From Terriglobia bacterium (GTDB lineage: Bacteria; Acidobacteriota; Terriglobia; Acidiferrales; UBA7541), in contig JAIQGG010000002.1 of NCBI GenBank assembly GCA_020072785.1, positions 930,001-994,000 of the forward strand: DNA of 64,000 nucleotides. The letters are read 5' to 3'. How positions within the stretch are numbered: position 1 is the stretch's first letter; each line of letters begins with the position of its first letter. Shown here one piece after another: positions 51,793 to 59,265 of this stretch. The position numbers and the translations under genes are program-made. The notes under the pieces are model-generated. The model was given only the letters and a program-made list of their open reading frames with translations. It was not told the origin of the DNA and did no database searches.

Positions 51793-53088
51793 ATGGTCCC
51801 GCAAGCACCGCGCCCGGCAATCTCCGGCCTCGTTCCCGCGTACGAAGACTACGCGCACTGCACGCACTGCGGCCTGTGCCTGAATCACTGCCCTACCTAC
51901 CGGCTGTGGAAGCTGGAAGCGGACTCGCCGCGCGGGCGCATCCGGCAGATGATCCTCGTCGAGCAGGGCGAGCTGGCCGCCGGCCCCATCTTCGTGCAGC
52001 ACATGGACCAGTGCCTGGATTGCCGGGCCTGCGAAACGGCGTGTCCCGCGGGCGTCGAGTACGGCAAACTCATCGAATACGCGCGCGCGCGAATTGAGAA
52101 GGAGTATCGCCGCCCGCTGCTGGCGCGGATGGCGCGCGAGTTCGTGTATCGCCGGCTGCTGCCGTTTCCGCGGCGCATCGCCGCCGCGGCGCGGCTCACG
52201 CGTTTCTACCAGCGCAGCGGGCTGCAGTGGCTGGCGCGCAGGAGCGGCGCACTGCGCCTGCTGGGCCTCGCCGACCGCGAGCGGCTCCTGCCGCGCATGG
52301 ACGACGATCCATTTTTCTTCGAGCAACTGGGCAAGGTTTTCCCCGCGCAGGGAACGCGGCGCGCGCGCGTGGCCTTTTTTGCCGGCTGCGTCGCGCAGGT
52401 CAGCTTCGCGCGGCTCAACGAAGCCACCATCCGCGTGCTCACCGCCAACGGCTGCGAGGTGGCCGTGCCCGGCGGACAGCTTTGCTGCGGCGCACTGGCC
52501 GCGCACGCCGGGGTGCGCGACGCCGCGCGCGATCTGGCCCGCCGCAACCTCGCCGTCTTCCAGAACGGCAATTTCGACGCCGTCATCACCAACGCCGCCG
52601 GCTGCGGCTCCACGCTCAAGGAGTACGCGCACCTGTTTTCCGCCGGCGAGCCGGAGCACGCCCAGGCACTCGCCTTTCAGGCCAAGATGCGCGACGTCAG
52701 CGAATTCCTCGCCGCGCTGGGGCTCTCCGCGCCCCTGAAGAGCATGCCCCTGCGCGTCACCTACCAGGACTCCTGCCACCTGCTGCACGGACAGAAGGTG
52801 AAAGACGCGCCGCGGCAGCTGCTGCGCGCCATCCCCGGCGTGGAATTCGTGGAATTGCCGTACACGGAGATCTGCTGCGGCTCGGCGGGGGTGTACAACG
52901 TCACGCAGACGGAAGCGTCGCTGGAGTTGCTGGCCGAAAAGATGAAGCACGCCGCGAAGACCAAGGCGCAAGCCATCGTCACCGCCAACCCCGGCTGCTT
53001 GCTGCAGCTGCGCGCCGGCGCCGAAATCCACAACACCGGGCAGGAAGTCCTGCACGTCGTCGAACTCCTCGACCGCGCCCTACGCTAG
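51793..53088 (+). CDS. glcF: Glycolate oxidase iron-sulfur subunit GlcF
   Basis: A 431-residue protein. Two [4Fe-4S] motifs lie at the N-terminus: 'CTHCGLCLNHCPTY' (about residues 19-32) and 'CLDCRACETACPAGVEYG' (about 74-91). Two CCG cysteine-rich domains follow ('FFAGCVAQVSF…QLCCGALAAHAG…NAAGCGSTLKEYAH' and 'YQDSCHLLHGQKV…EICCGSAGVYNVT…NPGCLLQL'). It transfers electrons from glycolate oxidation to the quinone pool. It follows glcE with a 4-bp gap. The predicted terminator at 53110 lies beyond its stop. Confidence 0.94.
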   Translation: MVPQAPRPAISGLVPAYEDYAHCTHCGLCLNHCPTYRLWKLEADSPRGRIRQMILVEQGELAAGPIFVQHMDQCLDCRACETACPAGVEYGKLIEYARARIEKEYRRPLLARMAREFVYRRLLPFPRRIAAAARLTRFYQRSGLQWLARRSGALRLLGLADRERLLPRMDDDPFFFEQLGKVFPAQGTRRARVAFFAGCVAQVSFARLNEATIRVLTANGCEVAVPGGQLCCGALAAHAGVRDAARDLARRNLAVFQNGNFDAVITNAAGCGSTLKEYAHLFSAGEPEHAQALAFQAKMRDVSEFLAALGLSAPLKSMPLRVTYQDSCHLLHGQKVKDAPRQLLRAIPGVEFVELPYTEICCGSAGVYNVTQTEASLELLAEKMKHAAKTKAQAIVTANPGCLLQLRAGAEIHNTGQEVLHVVELLDRALR

Positions 53089-53109
53089 TCCGGCGCTGTA
53101 AAAGCAAGA

Positions 53110-53150
53110 GCGCCCTCCCCGCGGCTCATGTTGTGCCGCGGACAGGGCGC
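53110..53150. terminator. Strong hairpin between convergent glcF and the next gene
   Basis: GCGCCCT/AGGGCGC outside and CCGCGGC/GCCGCGG inside pair around a 9-nt loop (internal bulge cc/ac). It lies 21 bp after the glcF stop and 28 bp after the minus-strand gene's stop, so it can serve both. The T-run is weak. Confidence 0.6.
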
Positions 53151-53178
53151 ATTGCCTTCAGGAGAGAAGCTCGCGTTC

Positions 53179-54114
53179 TTAGGGCTCCGGTGTGGGTGGC
53201 TGCTCCTGGCCTTGCCCAGGTCCCGGACCGCGCCCCATACCGGGCCTACGGCCACGCCGGCCGAAGCGGCCCATGGGCCGTGCGGGCGCGTCCTTGACCG
53301 TGTAGTCCGCCGGTACCTGGAAGAGCTTGGCGTCCGGTTCCTTGCGCTGGATGTTGGTGAGCTGATAGGTGGTTTCGCCGAAGCGCGGATCGCTGCGCTT
53401 GGTCATCACCACGGTTTGCAGATCTTTCGAATACCAGCGCTCGACAACGATTTCGATCGGTTTGTCGTTGCCGACCTGCCCGGCGGGAATCACGCGGGTA
53501 TGGCGAGTGCCTTCCGCGGAAACGCCGTCGATGGTCCTGGTGCCCAGGGAGACGGTCTTCAATTCGCCGGACGCTTCCATTTTCTTGCGGCGCTCCTCAA
53601 ACCTCTCCCTCATCGCCGGATGCCGGCCGTCGCGCGGAGGGGGCAGCTTGCGCGCGATTTTCTCCTCCGGTTGCAGCACGAAAGCCGTTCCCGCCGCCGG
53701 ATCGCGCAGCACGATGAACGAACGGATCTTTCCCGAGGCCGCAAACGGCCCGATCGCCGGAAGCGTGACCTCCCGGCGGAAGCGCCCTTCGCTGTCGCGG
53801 TAGAGCGCGGACTGCGTCGTGCGGTGGATGCGGTTGCCGTCGGCGAGAACGTGCGTCGTCTCGGAGACCGCCGTGGCGGAGAAGGGCGCGCCCTTTACCG
53901 TTTTCTGCCCGGGTGCTTCGTCGAAACCGAGCAATTCGACATTTTCGCCCAGCGGCGGGCCCGGCATTTCTTCGGGCATCTGCTCGGCCTGCGCGAAAAA
54001 CATCGTCTCCGGGGGCGCCGCGGGCGGGGGTGGTTCCTGAGCGCGGACCGCGCCGGCGCCGGCCAGAAGTGCACCGGCCAATAGGGCGTACAGCACATTC
54101 TTGTGTATCCTCAT
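53179..54114 (-). CDS. Exported protein of unknown function
   Basis: A 311-residue exported protein (ATG 54114; signal peptide 'NVLYALLAGALLAGAGAVRAQ'). The mature N-terminus is Pro/Glu-rich. The core ('SALYRDSEGRFRREVTLPAIGPF…IVLRDPAAGTAFVLQPEEKIARKLP') has beta-rich strands. The C-terminus is a Gly/Arg/Pro-rich tail. It resembles secreted proteins widespread in Acidobacteriota but has no function I can name. It lies downstream of the anti-sigma/ECF pair, separated by the 27-bp tandem palindromes, and is a possible target of that sigma factor. Confidence 0.68.
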   Translation of the reverse strand: MRIHKNVLYALLAGALLAGAGAVRAQEPPPPAAPPETMFFAQAEQMPEEMPGPPLGENVELLGFDEAPGQKTVKGAPFSATAVSETTHVLADGNRIHRTTQSALYRDSEGRFRREVTLPAIGPFAASGKIRSFIVLRDPAAGTAFVLQPEEKIARKLPPPRDGRHPAMRERFEERRKKMEASGELKTVSLGTRTIDGVSAEGTRHTRVIPAGQVGNDKPIEIVVERWYSKDLQTVVMTKRSDPRFGETTYQLTNIQRKEPDAKLFQVPADYTVKDAPARPMGRFGRRGRRPGMGRGPGPGQGQEQPPTPEP

Positions 54115-54180
54115 TTTCGTGTTGCCTCCTCTTCTCTCCTGCTGCGCTGACTCGCTACTCAGCAAACTCTTTGTTTTGGG

Positions 54181-54224
54181 CGACCGCAAAGCGGTCGATG
54201 TCTTGAGCGACCGCAAAGCGGTCG
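54181..54224. repeat. Two tandem 27-bp units of the dispersed palindrome family, inverted orientation
   Basis: CGACCGC-AAA-GCGGTCG at 54181-54197 and 54208-54224, exactly 27 bp apart. The AAA centre is the complement of the TTT/TTC centres at the first two loci, and the outermost base pair has changed from T-A to C-G on both arms. It lies between the exported-protein gene and the anti-sigma gene. Confidence 0.9.
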
Positions 54225-54236
54225 ACCCACTCGCAC

Positions 54237-54890
54237 CTAGCGCGAGAGGCGCACCGCTTGCGGCTGCCCGTCCGCGCTGACCAGCAGATCCACCAGCACC
54301 GGCTCGCCGGACTGCTCTTCGTTCACCGGCAGCCCCAGCGCGGCGAGCGCCGCGCGCGGCATGCGCACACTCACGATGGAATCGTCCTCCGTGGCCACCG
54401 GCAGGCCATCCGGCAAGAGTGTGAAGTCGTCCTGCGCCTGTGCCGCCGGTGCGGTGTTCTGCGTGGCGGAATTTTCCGGTGCGTTGGGCGGCACGGGAGG
54501 GTTTATGGCCACGACAGGTTCTGCGGGCCGCATCCAGTGGCGCACACCCACCGCCGCCACGAGCACCGCCGCGGCGGCCAGAATCGCGGCGGCGACGGCC
54601 GTCTTGCGCCGCTCCCCGCGCCGCTTGAATCCCAGTAATTGCACGTGCCGGCGCAGCTGCATTTCGATCCGCGGGGGGGCTTGGGCCGTCCGAGTCTCTT
54701 CGGCCAGGGTGCGCAGTTGCCCGCGCAGCACGCCCAGCGATTCGCTCTGCGCGGCGCAGCGCGCACAGGCGCGGCGGTGCGCTTCCCAGACGGCCCGCTG
54801 CATCGCGCTCATCTGCGCCGCGTCGCGCTCGGCGTCCAGTCCCAGCTCCGCAAACTCTTGGCAGCTCATCTCCGGAATTTCGTTGCTCAT
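54237..54890 (-). CDS. Membrane-anchored zinc-finger anti-sigma factor
   Basis: A 217-residue protein. The N-terminal zinc-binding anti-sigma-like domain has 'EAHRRACARCAAQ' (HxxxCxxC, about residues 36-44). A single hydrophobic helix follows ('AVAAAILAAAAVLVAAVGV', about 98-116), then a Pro/Asn/Ala-rich periplasmic part with 'IVSVRMPRAALAALGLPV', the sensory end. It should sequester the ECF sigma encoded upstream (4-bp overlap). Start ATG 54890. Confidence 0.82.
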   Translation of the reverse strand: MSNEIPEMSCQEFAELGLDAERDAAQMSAMQRAVWEAHRRACARCAAQSESLGVLRGQLRTLAEETRTAQAPPRIEMQLRRHVQLLGFKRRGERRKTAVAAAILAAAAVLVAAVGVRHWMRPAEPVVAINPPVPPNAPENSATQNTAPAAQAQDDFTLLPDGLPVATEDDSIVSVRMPRAALAALGLPVNEEQSGEPVLVDLLVSADGQPQAVRLSR

Positions 54891-55498
54891 GGAATCACCT
54901 CCTTGCGTGGCTGCTCGCGCAGGAGCTCCAGCCGGGCCAGCAGCAGCGCCCGTCCGCGATGCAGCCGCGAGCGCACCGTTCCGATGGGGCATTCGAGCAG
55001 CCGCGCCGCCTCCTCGTAACTCAATTCTTCGAGATCACACAGCACCACGGCTTCGCGGAACTCCTCGGGCAGCTCCAGCACCGCGCGGCGCACCTGTCCG
55101 GCCTGTTGGCGCTGCTCGGCCCAGGCCGCCGGGTTCATCGCACCGTTTCCGCTCCCGGCCGCCGCGGGCCTGGCTCCGGGAGGCAGCTCCCCCTCGGCGT
55201 CCAGGGGAATTTCGTTGGGCCGGCGCGAAAACTGTTTCCGCAGGTGATTGCGCGCAATGCCGAAAAGAAAGGCGCCCAGCTCGCCGCGCGCAGGGTCGAA
55301 GGAGCCGGGTTGGCGAAACAGCGTCAGAAAGACCTCCTGCACAATCTCTTCCGCCGTCCAGGCGCTGCCGGTCATGCGCAGGGCGAAGCGGTAGAGCGTC
55401 GCCTGGTGCGCCCGGTAAATCTGCGCAAAGGCCTCTTGATCGCCCCGGACGGCTCGCCGCAGCAGATCGTCTTCGCGTGGATGCTGTGGGATGGGCAT
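54887..55498 (-). CDS. ECF-type RNA polymerase sigma factor
   Basis: A 203-residue sigma factor. The sigma-2 region is 'LLRRAVRGDQEAFAQIYRAHQATLYRFALRMTGSAWTAEEIVQEVFLTLFRQ' (about residues 12-63). The sigma-4 helix-turn-helix is 'VVLCDLEELSYEEAARLLECPIGTVRSRLHRGRALL' (about 151-186). It overlaps the anti-sigma gene by 4 bp and is divergent from acetyl-CoA synthetase with 166 bp between. Its own target promoters cannot be read from the sequence. Confidence 0.92.
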   Translation of the reverse strand: MPIPQHPREDDLLRRAVRGDQEAFAQIYRAHQATLYRFALRMTGSAWTAEEIVQEVFLTLFRQPGSFDPARGELGAFLFGIARNHLRKQFSRRPNEIPLDAEGELPPGARPAAAGSGNGAMNPAAWAEQRQQAGQVRRAVLELPEEFREAVVLCDLEELSYEEAARLLECPIGTVRSRLHRGRALLLARLELLREQPRKEVIP

Positions 55499-55606
55499 CT
55501 CTCCTGTTTAGACGGTCCGTTGCGCTCTATCTGGTACTTGCCGGAATGGCGCCCAAAAGTTCCCGAACCGTTCCCGGATTCTCACTGTACTCTTCTGCGT
55601 CTCTTC

Positions 55607-55635
55607 TTGACCGCGTTCCTTCCAATGCGTACCTT
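55607..55635 (+). promoter_or_regulatory. Candidate promoter of acetyl-CoA synthetase
   Basis: TTGACC (55607-55612) and TACCTT (55630-55635, 3 of 6 matches) are 17 bp apart in the divergent gap. The Shine-Dalgarno cggagg follows before ATG 55665. Confidence 0.4.
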
Positions 55636-55664
55636 ATTCCTCTGTTTCCATCTCCGGAGGCCCC

Positions 55665-57617
55665 ATGGCCGAGTTTGACCCGCACGTACTGGAAGAGAAA
55701 GCCGTACCTCCTCCAGTGGAATTTTCCAAACACGCCCGCGTGCGCTCGCTGGGGGAATACCGCGCGCTGTGCCAGCGCGCTGAGGAGGACCCCGCGGGCT
55801 TCTGGAGCGAACAGGCCGAGCTGCTGCACTGGTTCACCCCGCCGACGGAGGTGCTGGTCTGGAACCCGCCGCACGCCCGCTGGTTTCACGACGGCACGCT
55901 GAATGTCAGCTACAACTGCCTGGACCGCCACGTCCAGCTGCACCCGAAAAAACCCGCGCTGCTCTGGGAAGCGGAAGACGGCAAACGCCTCGCGCTCACC
56001 TACACCGACCTCTATGAAAAGACCTGCCGCTGCGCCAACGCCCTGAAGAAGCTCGGCGTGAAATCCGGCGACTGCGTCACGATCTACATGCCCATGATTC
56101 CCGAGCTGGCCGTGGCCATGCTGGCCTGCGCGCGCATCGGGGCTATGCACTCCGTGGTCTTCGGGGGCTTCAGCGCCCCGGCGCTCTCCGACCGCATGCT
56201 GGACGCCAAGTCCCGCGTGCTGATCACCGCTGACGGCGGCTACCGCCGCGGCCGCATCATCCCGCTAAAAGAGACCGCCGACAGCGCCCTCGAGAAGTGC
56301 CCCGGCGTCGAGAAGGTCCTGGTGGTGCGCCGCACCGGTGAGAAGGTCAACTGGAACGAGGGCCGCGACGTCTGGTGGCACGAACTGGTCGACGCCTCTT
56401 CTTCGCTGGCCCCCGCCGAGCCCTTCCCGGCCGAGCATCCACTCTTCATCCTGTACACCAGCGGCACCACCGGAAAACCCAAAGGCGTCCTGCACACCTC
56501 CGCCGGCTACCTGATGCAGTGCATGTGGTCCACACGGATGGTTTTTGACCTGCGCGAGGAGGACGTTTACTGGTGCACCGCGGACATCGGGTGGGTCACC
56601 GGCCACAGTTACATCGTCTACGGGCCGCTGGCCAGCGGCGCCACGGTGGTGATGTACGAAGGCGCGCCGGACTATCCCGGGCGCGACCGTTTCTGGCAGA
56701 TCATCGGCCGCTACAAGGTGAGCATCTTTTACAGCTCGGCCACCGCCGTGCGCGCCTTCATGTCCTGGGGCAACGCCTATCTGGAGAAGCACGACCTCTC
56801 GAGCCTGCGCCTGCTCGGCACGGTGGGCGAGCCCATCAATCCCGCGGCGTGGAAGTGGTACCACGCCATCGTGGGCAAGGGCCGCTGCCCCATCGTGGAC
56901 ACCTGGTGGCAGACGGAGACCGGCTCGATCCTCATCTCCCCGCTGCCCGGCGCCACACCCGCCAAGGCCGGTTCGGCCACGCTGCCCCTGCCCGGGGTGA
57001 TCGCCCGCGTCCTGCGCATGAACGGCGAAGAGGTTCCGCCGGGGGAAACCGGCTACCTGGTTATCGAGCAGCCCTGGCCCTCGATGATGCGCACCATCTA
57101 CGGCGACGACGAGCGCTACCGCCGCGACTACTGGAGCCGCATCCCCGGAAAATATTTCACCGGGGACGCCGCGCAGCGCGACAAGGACGGCTACATCTGG
57201 GTCCTCGGCCGCGTGGACGACGTCATCAAGGTCGCCGGGCACCGCCTCAGCTCCATGGAGATCGAAAGCGCGCTAGTGAGCCACGCGGCCGTCGCCGAAG
57301 CCGCCGTGGTCTCCCGCCCCGACGACATCAAGGGCGAAGCGATCGTGGTCTTCTGCACGCTGCGCTCGGGGCACGTGGCCTCCGAGGAGTTGCGCGGCCT
57401 GGTGATCGAGCACGTCGCGAACGTCATCGGCACCATCGCCCGGCCCGCCGAAGTGCGCTTTGCCGATCTCCTGCCGAAGACGCGCAGCGGCAAGATCATG
57501 CGCCGGCTGCTGCGCGAGCTGGCGCAGAAGGGCAGCGTCACCGGCGACACCACCACGCTCGAAGATTTCAGCTCGATTGAGAAGCTGGCCCAGGAAATCG
57601 GCCACGACGAGGAGTAA
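55665..57617 (+). CDS. acsA: Acetyl-CoA synthetase
   Basis: A 650-residue ANL-superfamily enzyme that activates acetate to acetyl-CoA through acetyl-AMP. Motifs: '[23 protein letters not shown]' (AMP binding, about residues 261-283), '[12 protein letters not shown]', '[33 protein letters not shown]' (the acetate-pocket Trp and Thr region), hinge '[25 protein letters not shown]' and the catalytic, acetylation-regulated Lys in '[15 protein letters not shown]' (about 605). The usual length is present. Confidence 0.95.
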   Translation: MAEFDPHVLEEKAVPPPVEFSKHARVRSLGEYRALCQRAEEDPAGFWSEQAELLHWFTPPTEVLVWNPPHARWFHDGTLNVSYNCLDRHVQLHPKKPALLWEAEDGKRLALTYTDLYEKTCRCANALKKLGVKSGDCVTIYMPMIPELAVAMLACARIGAMHSVVFGGFSAPALSDRMLDAKSRVLITADGGYRRGRIIPLKETADSALEKCPGVEKVLVVRRTGEKVNWNEGRDVWWHELVDASSSLAPAEPFPAEHPLFILYTSGTTGKPKGVLHTSAGYLMQCMWSTRMVFDLREEDVYWCTADIGWVTGHSYIVYGPLASGATVVMYEGAPDYPGRDRFWQIIGRYKVSIFYSSATAVRAFMSWGNAYLEKHDLSSLRLLGTVGEPINPAAWKWYHAIVGKGRCPIVDTWWQTETGSILISPLPGATPAKAGSATLPLPGVIARVLRMNGEEVPPGETGYLVIEQPWPSMMRTIYGDDERYRRDYWSRIPGKYFTGDAAQRDKDGYIWVLGRVDDVIKVAGHRLSSMEIESALVSHAAVAEAAVVSRPDDIKGEAIVVFCTLRSGHVASEELRGLVIEHVANVIGTIARPAEVRFADLLPKTRSGKIMRRLLRELAQKGSVTGDTTTLEDFSSIEKLAQEIGHDEE

Positions 57618-57619
57618 GC

Positions 57620-57641
57620 AGCGCCGGCTGAAGCCGGTGCT
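57620..57641. terminator. Hairpin between convergent genes
   Basis: AGC-g-CCGGCT-ga-AGCCGG-t-GCT forms a 9-bp stem with one G-T pair around a 2-nt centre. It starts 3 bp after the acsA stop and overlaps the last bases of the minus-strand SDR (57640). It is probably bidirectional. Confidence 0.45.
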
Positions 57642-58425
57642 ACTTTCCGGGCTTGAACATGCCGGCGGCGATGCGCGTCACGAAGCGCCGCGGCACCAGG
57701 CGCTGCCCGTGCGTTCCCAGGTAGTTGCCGGTGCCGGAGATGACGTAGCTCTTGCCCGCAGCCAGCGCGCGCAGGCCCGTGCGCGCCACTTTTTCCGCGG
57801 TCTCTCTCTTTTTCGAAGCCGCTAGATGCGCCTGCCCGGCCACGTCGTGGAACTCCGACTCCGTCGAGCCGGGGCAGAGGGCGCAGACGCGCACGCCGTG
57901 CGGCTTCATCTCCTCCGCCAGCCCCTCGGCGAAGAGCAGATCGAAAGCCTTGGTCGCCGCGTAGGTGGAGATGTACGGCACGGCCTGAAACGCCGCGGTG
58001 GAGGCCAGGATCAGGATGCCGCCCCGCCGCCGCGCGACCATCTCCGGCACGTAGAGCCGCGTCAGATGCACCACCGCGCTGCAGTTCACCTGCACCATTT
58101 CCAGCAGCCGCGGCAGCGCCAGCTTGTGCAGCTCGCCATAGGCGCCGAAGCCCGCGTTGTTGATCAGCAGCTCGACGTCGATATCTTTCTTTTTGGTGAA
58201 GGCGTGGATGGCCTCCGGCGCTCCGGGGTCGGCCAGGTCCGCCACGACGATCTCCACACGCACGCCCTTGACCGTGAACTTGCCGGCCAGTTCCTCCAGC
58301 CGCTCGCGGCGCCGCGCGGTCAGCACCAGGTTCGTGCCGCCCGCCGCCAGCTGTTCGGCCAGCGCCTTGCCGATCCCCGCGCTGGCCCCCGTCACCAGCG
58401 CCCACTTCCCCCGCCAGGTTTCCAT
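57640..58425 (-). CDS. Short-chain dehydrogenase/reductase (classical active site)
   Basis: A 261-residue SDR. Cofactor motif 'LVTGASAGIGKALAEQLA' (residues 10-27), 'INNAGFGAYGELHKL', active-site Ser in 'ILILASTAAFQ' and the intact YxxxK in 'YISTYAATKAFDLL' (about residues 151-164). The 'LALCPGSTESEF'-like tail follows. Substrate unknown; it resembles DltE/YdfG-type general oxidoreductases. Both catalytic residues are present, unlike the SDR at 42051. Confidence 0.9.
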   Translation of the reverse strand: METWRGKWALVTGASAGIGKALAEQLAAGGTNLVLTARRRERLEELAGKFTVKGVRVEIVVADLADPGAPEAIHAFTKKKDIDVELLINNAGFGAYGELHKLALPRLLEMVQVNCSAVVHLTRLYVPEMVARRRGGILILASTAAFQAVPYISTYAATKAFDLLFAEGLAEEMKPHGVRVCALCPGSTESEFHDVAGQAHLAASKKRETAEKVARTGLRALAAGKSYVISGTGNYLGTHGQRLVPRRFVTRIAAGMFKPGK

Positions 58426-58469
58426 GAATCGCGCCTCCTCTATTCCGCCTGCACCGTCGTCTGCCTGCG

Positions 58470-58513
58470 TGACCGCAAAGCGGTCAACTTCATGCGTGAC
58501 CGCAAAGCGGTCA
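58470..58513. repeat. Two tandem 27-bp units of the dispersed palindrome family, inverted orientation
   Basis: TGACCGC-AAA-GCGGTCA at 58470-58486 and 58497-58513, exactly 27 bp apart, upstream of the SDR and downstream of the PGPGW gene. Centre AAA as at 54181. Confidence 0.9.
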
Positions 58514-58586
58514 ACTGACCGGAAAATCTTCTGCCCATCGAGCGCCCGGGAATAGCTTTCTTGCCCACGGAAGCAAATCGCAAAGA

Positions 58587-58859
58587 CTACGTGGAATCGC
58601 CGTCTGTGGAGGAATTCCCGCTCTCCGGACCCCGCGGCTGGCGGCGCATCGCGTCACGCATACGGCCGCCCTGGCGTTTGAGGCGCTCCATGAGGCGGCG
58701 CGCCCAGACAAATTCCGCGGCCAGCAGCCCCAGCCCCAGAAATATGCTCAGCCAGCCCGGCCCCGGGGTCAGCAGCATCACCGCGCCGAGCGCCAGCAGT
58801 GTGAAGCCGAACACAATACGAAAGATGCGGCGAGCTTGTTCCAGGGTGCGTAGGATCAC
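58587..58859 (-). CDS. PGPGW-motif small membrane protein
   Basis: A 90-residue protein with two hydrophobic helices (about residues 13-30 and 37-50) around the PGPGW motif ('LLTPGPGWLSIFLGLGLLAAEF'), the hallmark of a widespread family of putative transmembrane proteins of unknown function. A basic cytoplasmic tail rich in Arg follows. It lies between the repeat at 58470 and tRNA-Ser. Confidence 0.8.
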   Translation of the reverse strand: MILRTLEQARRIFRIVFGFTLLALGAVMLLTPGPGWLSIFLGLGLLAAEFVWARRLMERLKRQGGRMRDAMRRQPRGPESGNSSTDGDST

Positions 58860-58948
58860 GGAGGTATTCTACCGCGAGAGTTCCGGTACGGGTGGGATTC
58901 GAAGGGGAGGTGCGCAGCGGGGCACAACTGCCTGCGCAACCGGCGAAT

Positions 58949-59038
<90 letters not shown>

Positions 59039-59222
59039 GCAGCGCGGTCAACCTTCCAATCGTAGCAGACCCCTTCGTTTTTCAGCAATGTGCGCGGCGA
59101 GTTCATTCCAACGTTTTGGAAGAACTGGGGCGTCTTGCGCCCGAGAACAGATGATCTGCGAGGGCCGCGGCCGGCGGCCGGCGGGCGGCGGTGAATTGCG
59201 CGCCGCGCACAAACCTTACGGG

Positions 59223-59228
59223 TATAAT
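59223..59228 (+). promoter_or_regulatory. Perfect -10 element before the TonB receptor gene
   Basis: TATAAT (59223-59228) lies 37 bp before the ATG at 59266. No good -35 at 16-18 bp; TTGCGC at 59196 is 21 bp away. The Shine-Dalgarno aggag lies at 59254-59258. Confidence 0.5.
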
Positions 59229-59265
59229 TCAGAGCCAATCCCCTGGCCATCCCCAGGAGCTCGGA

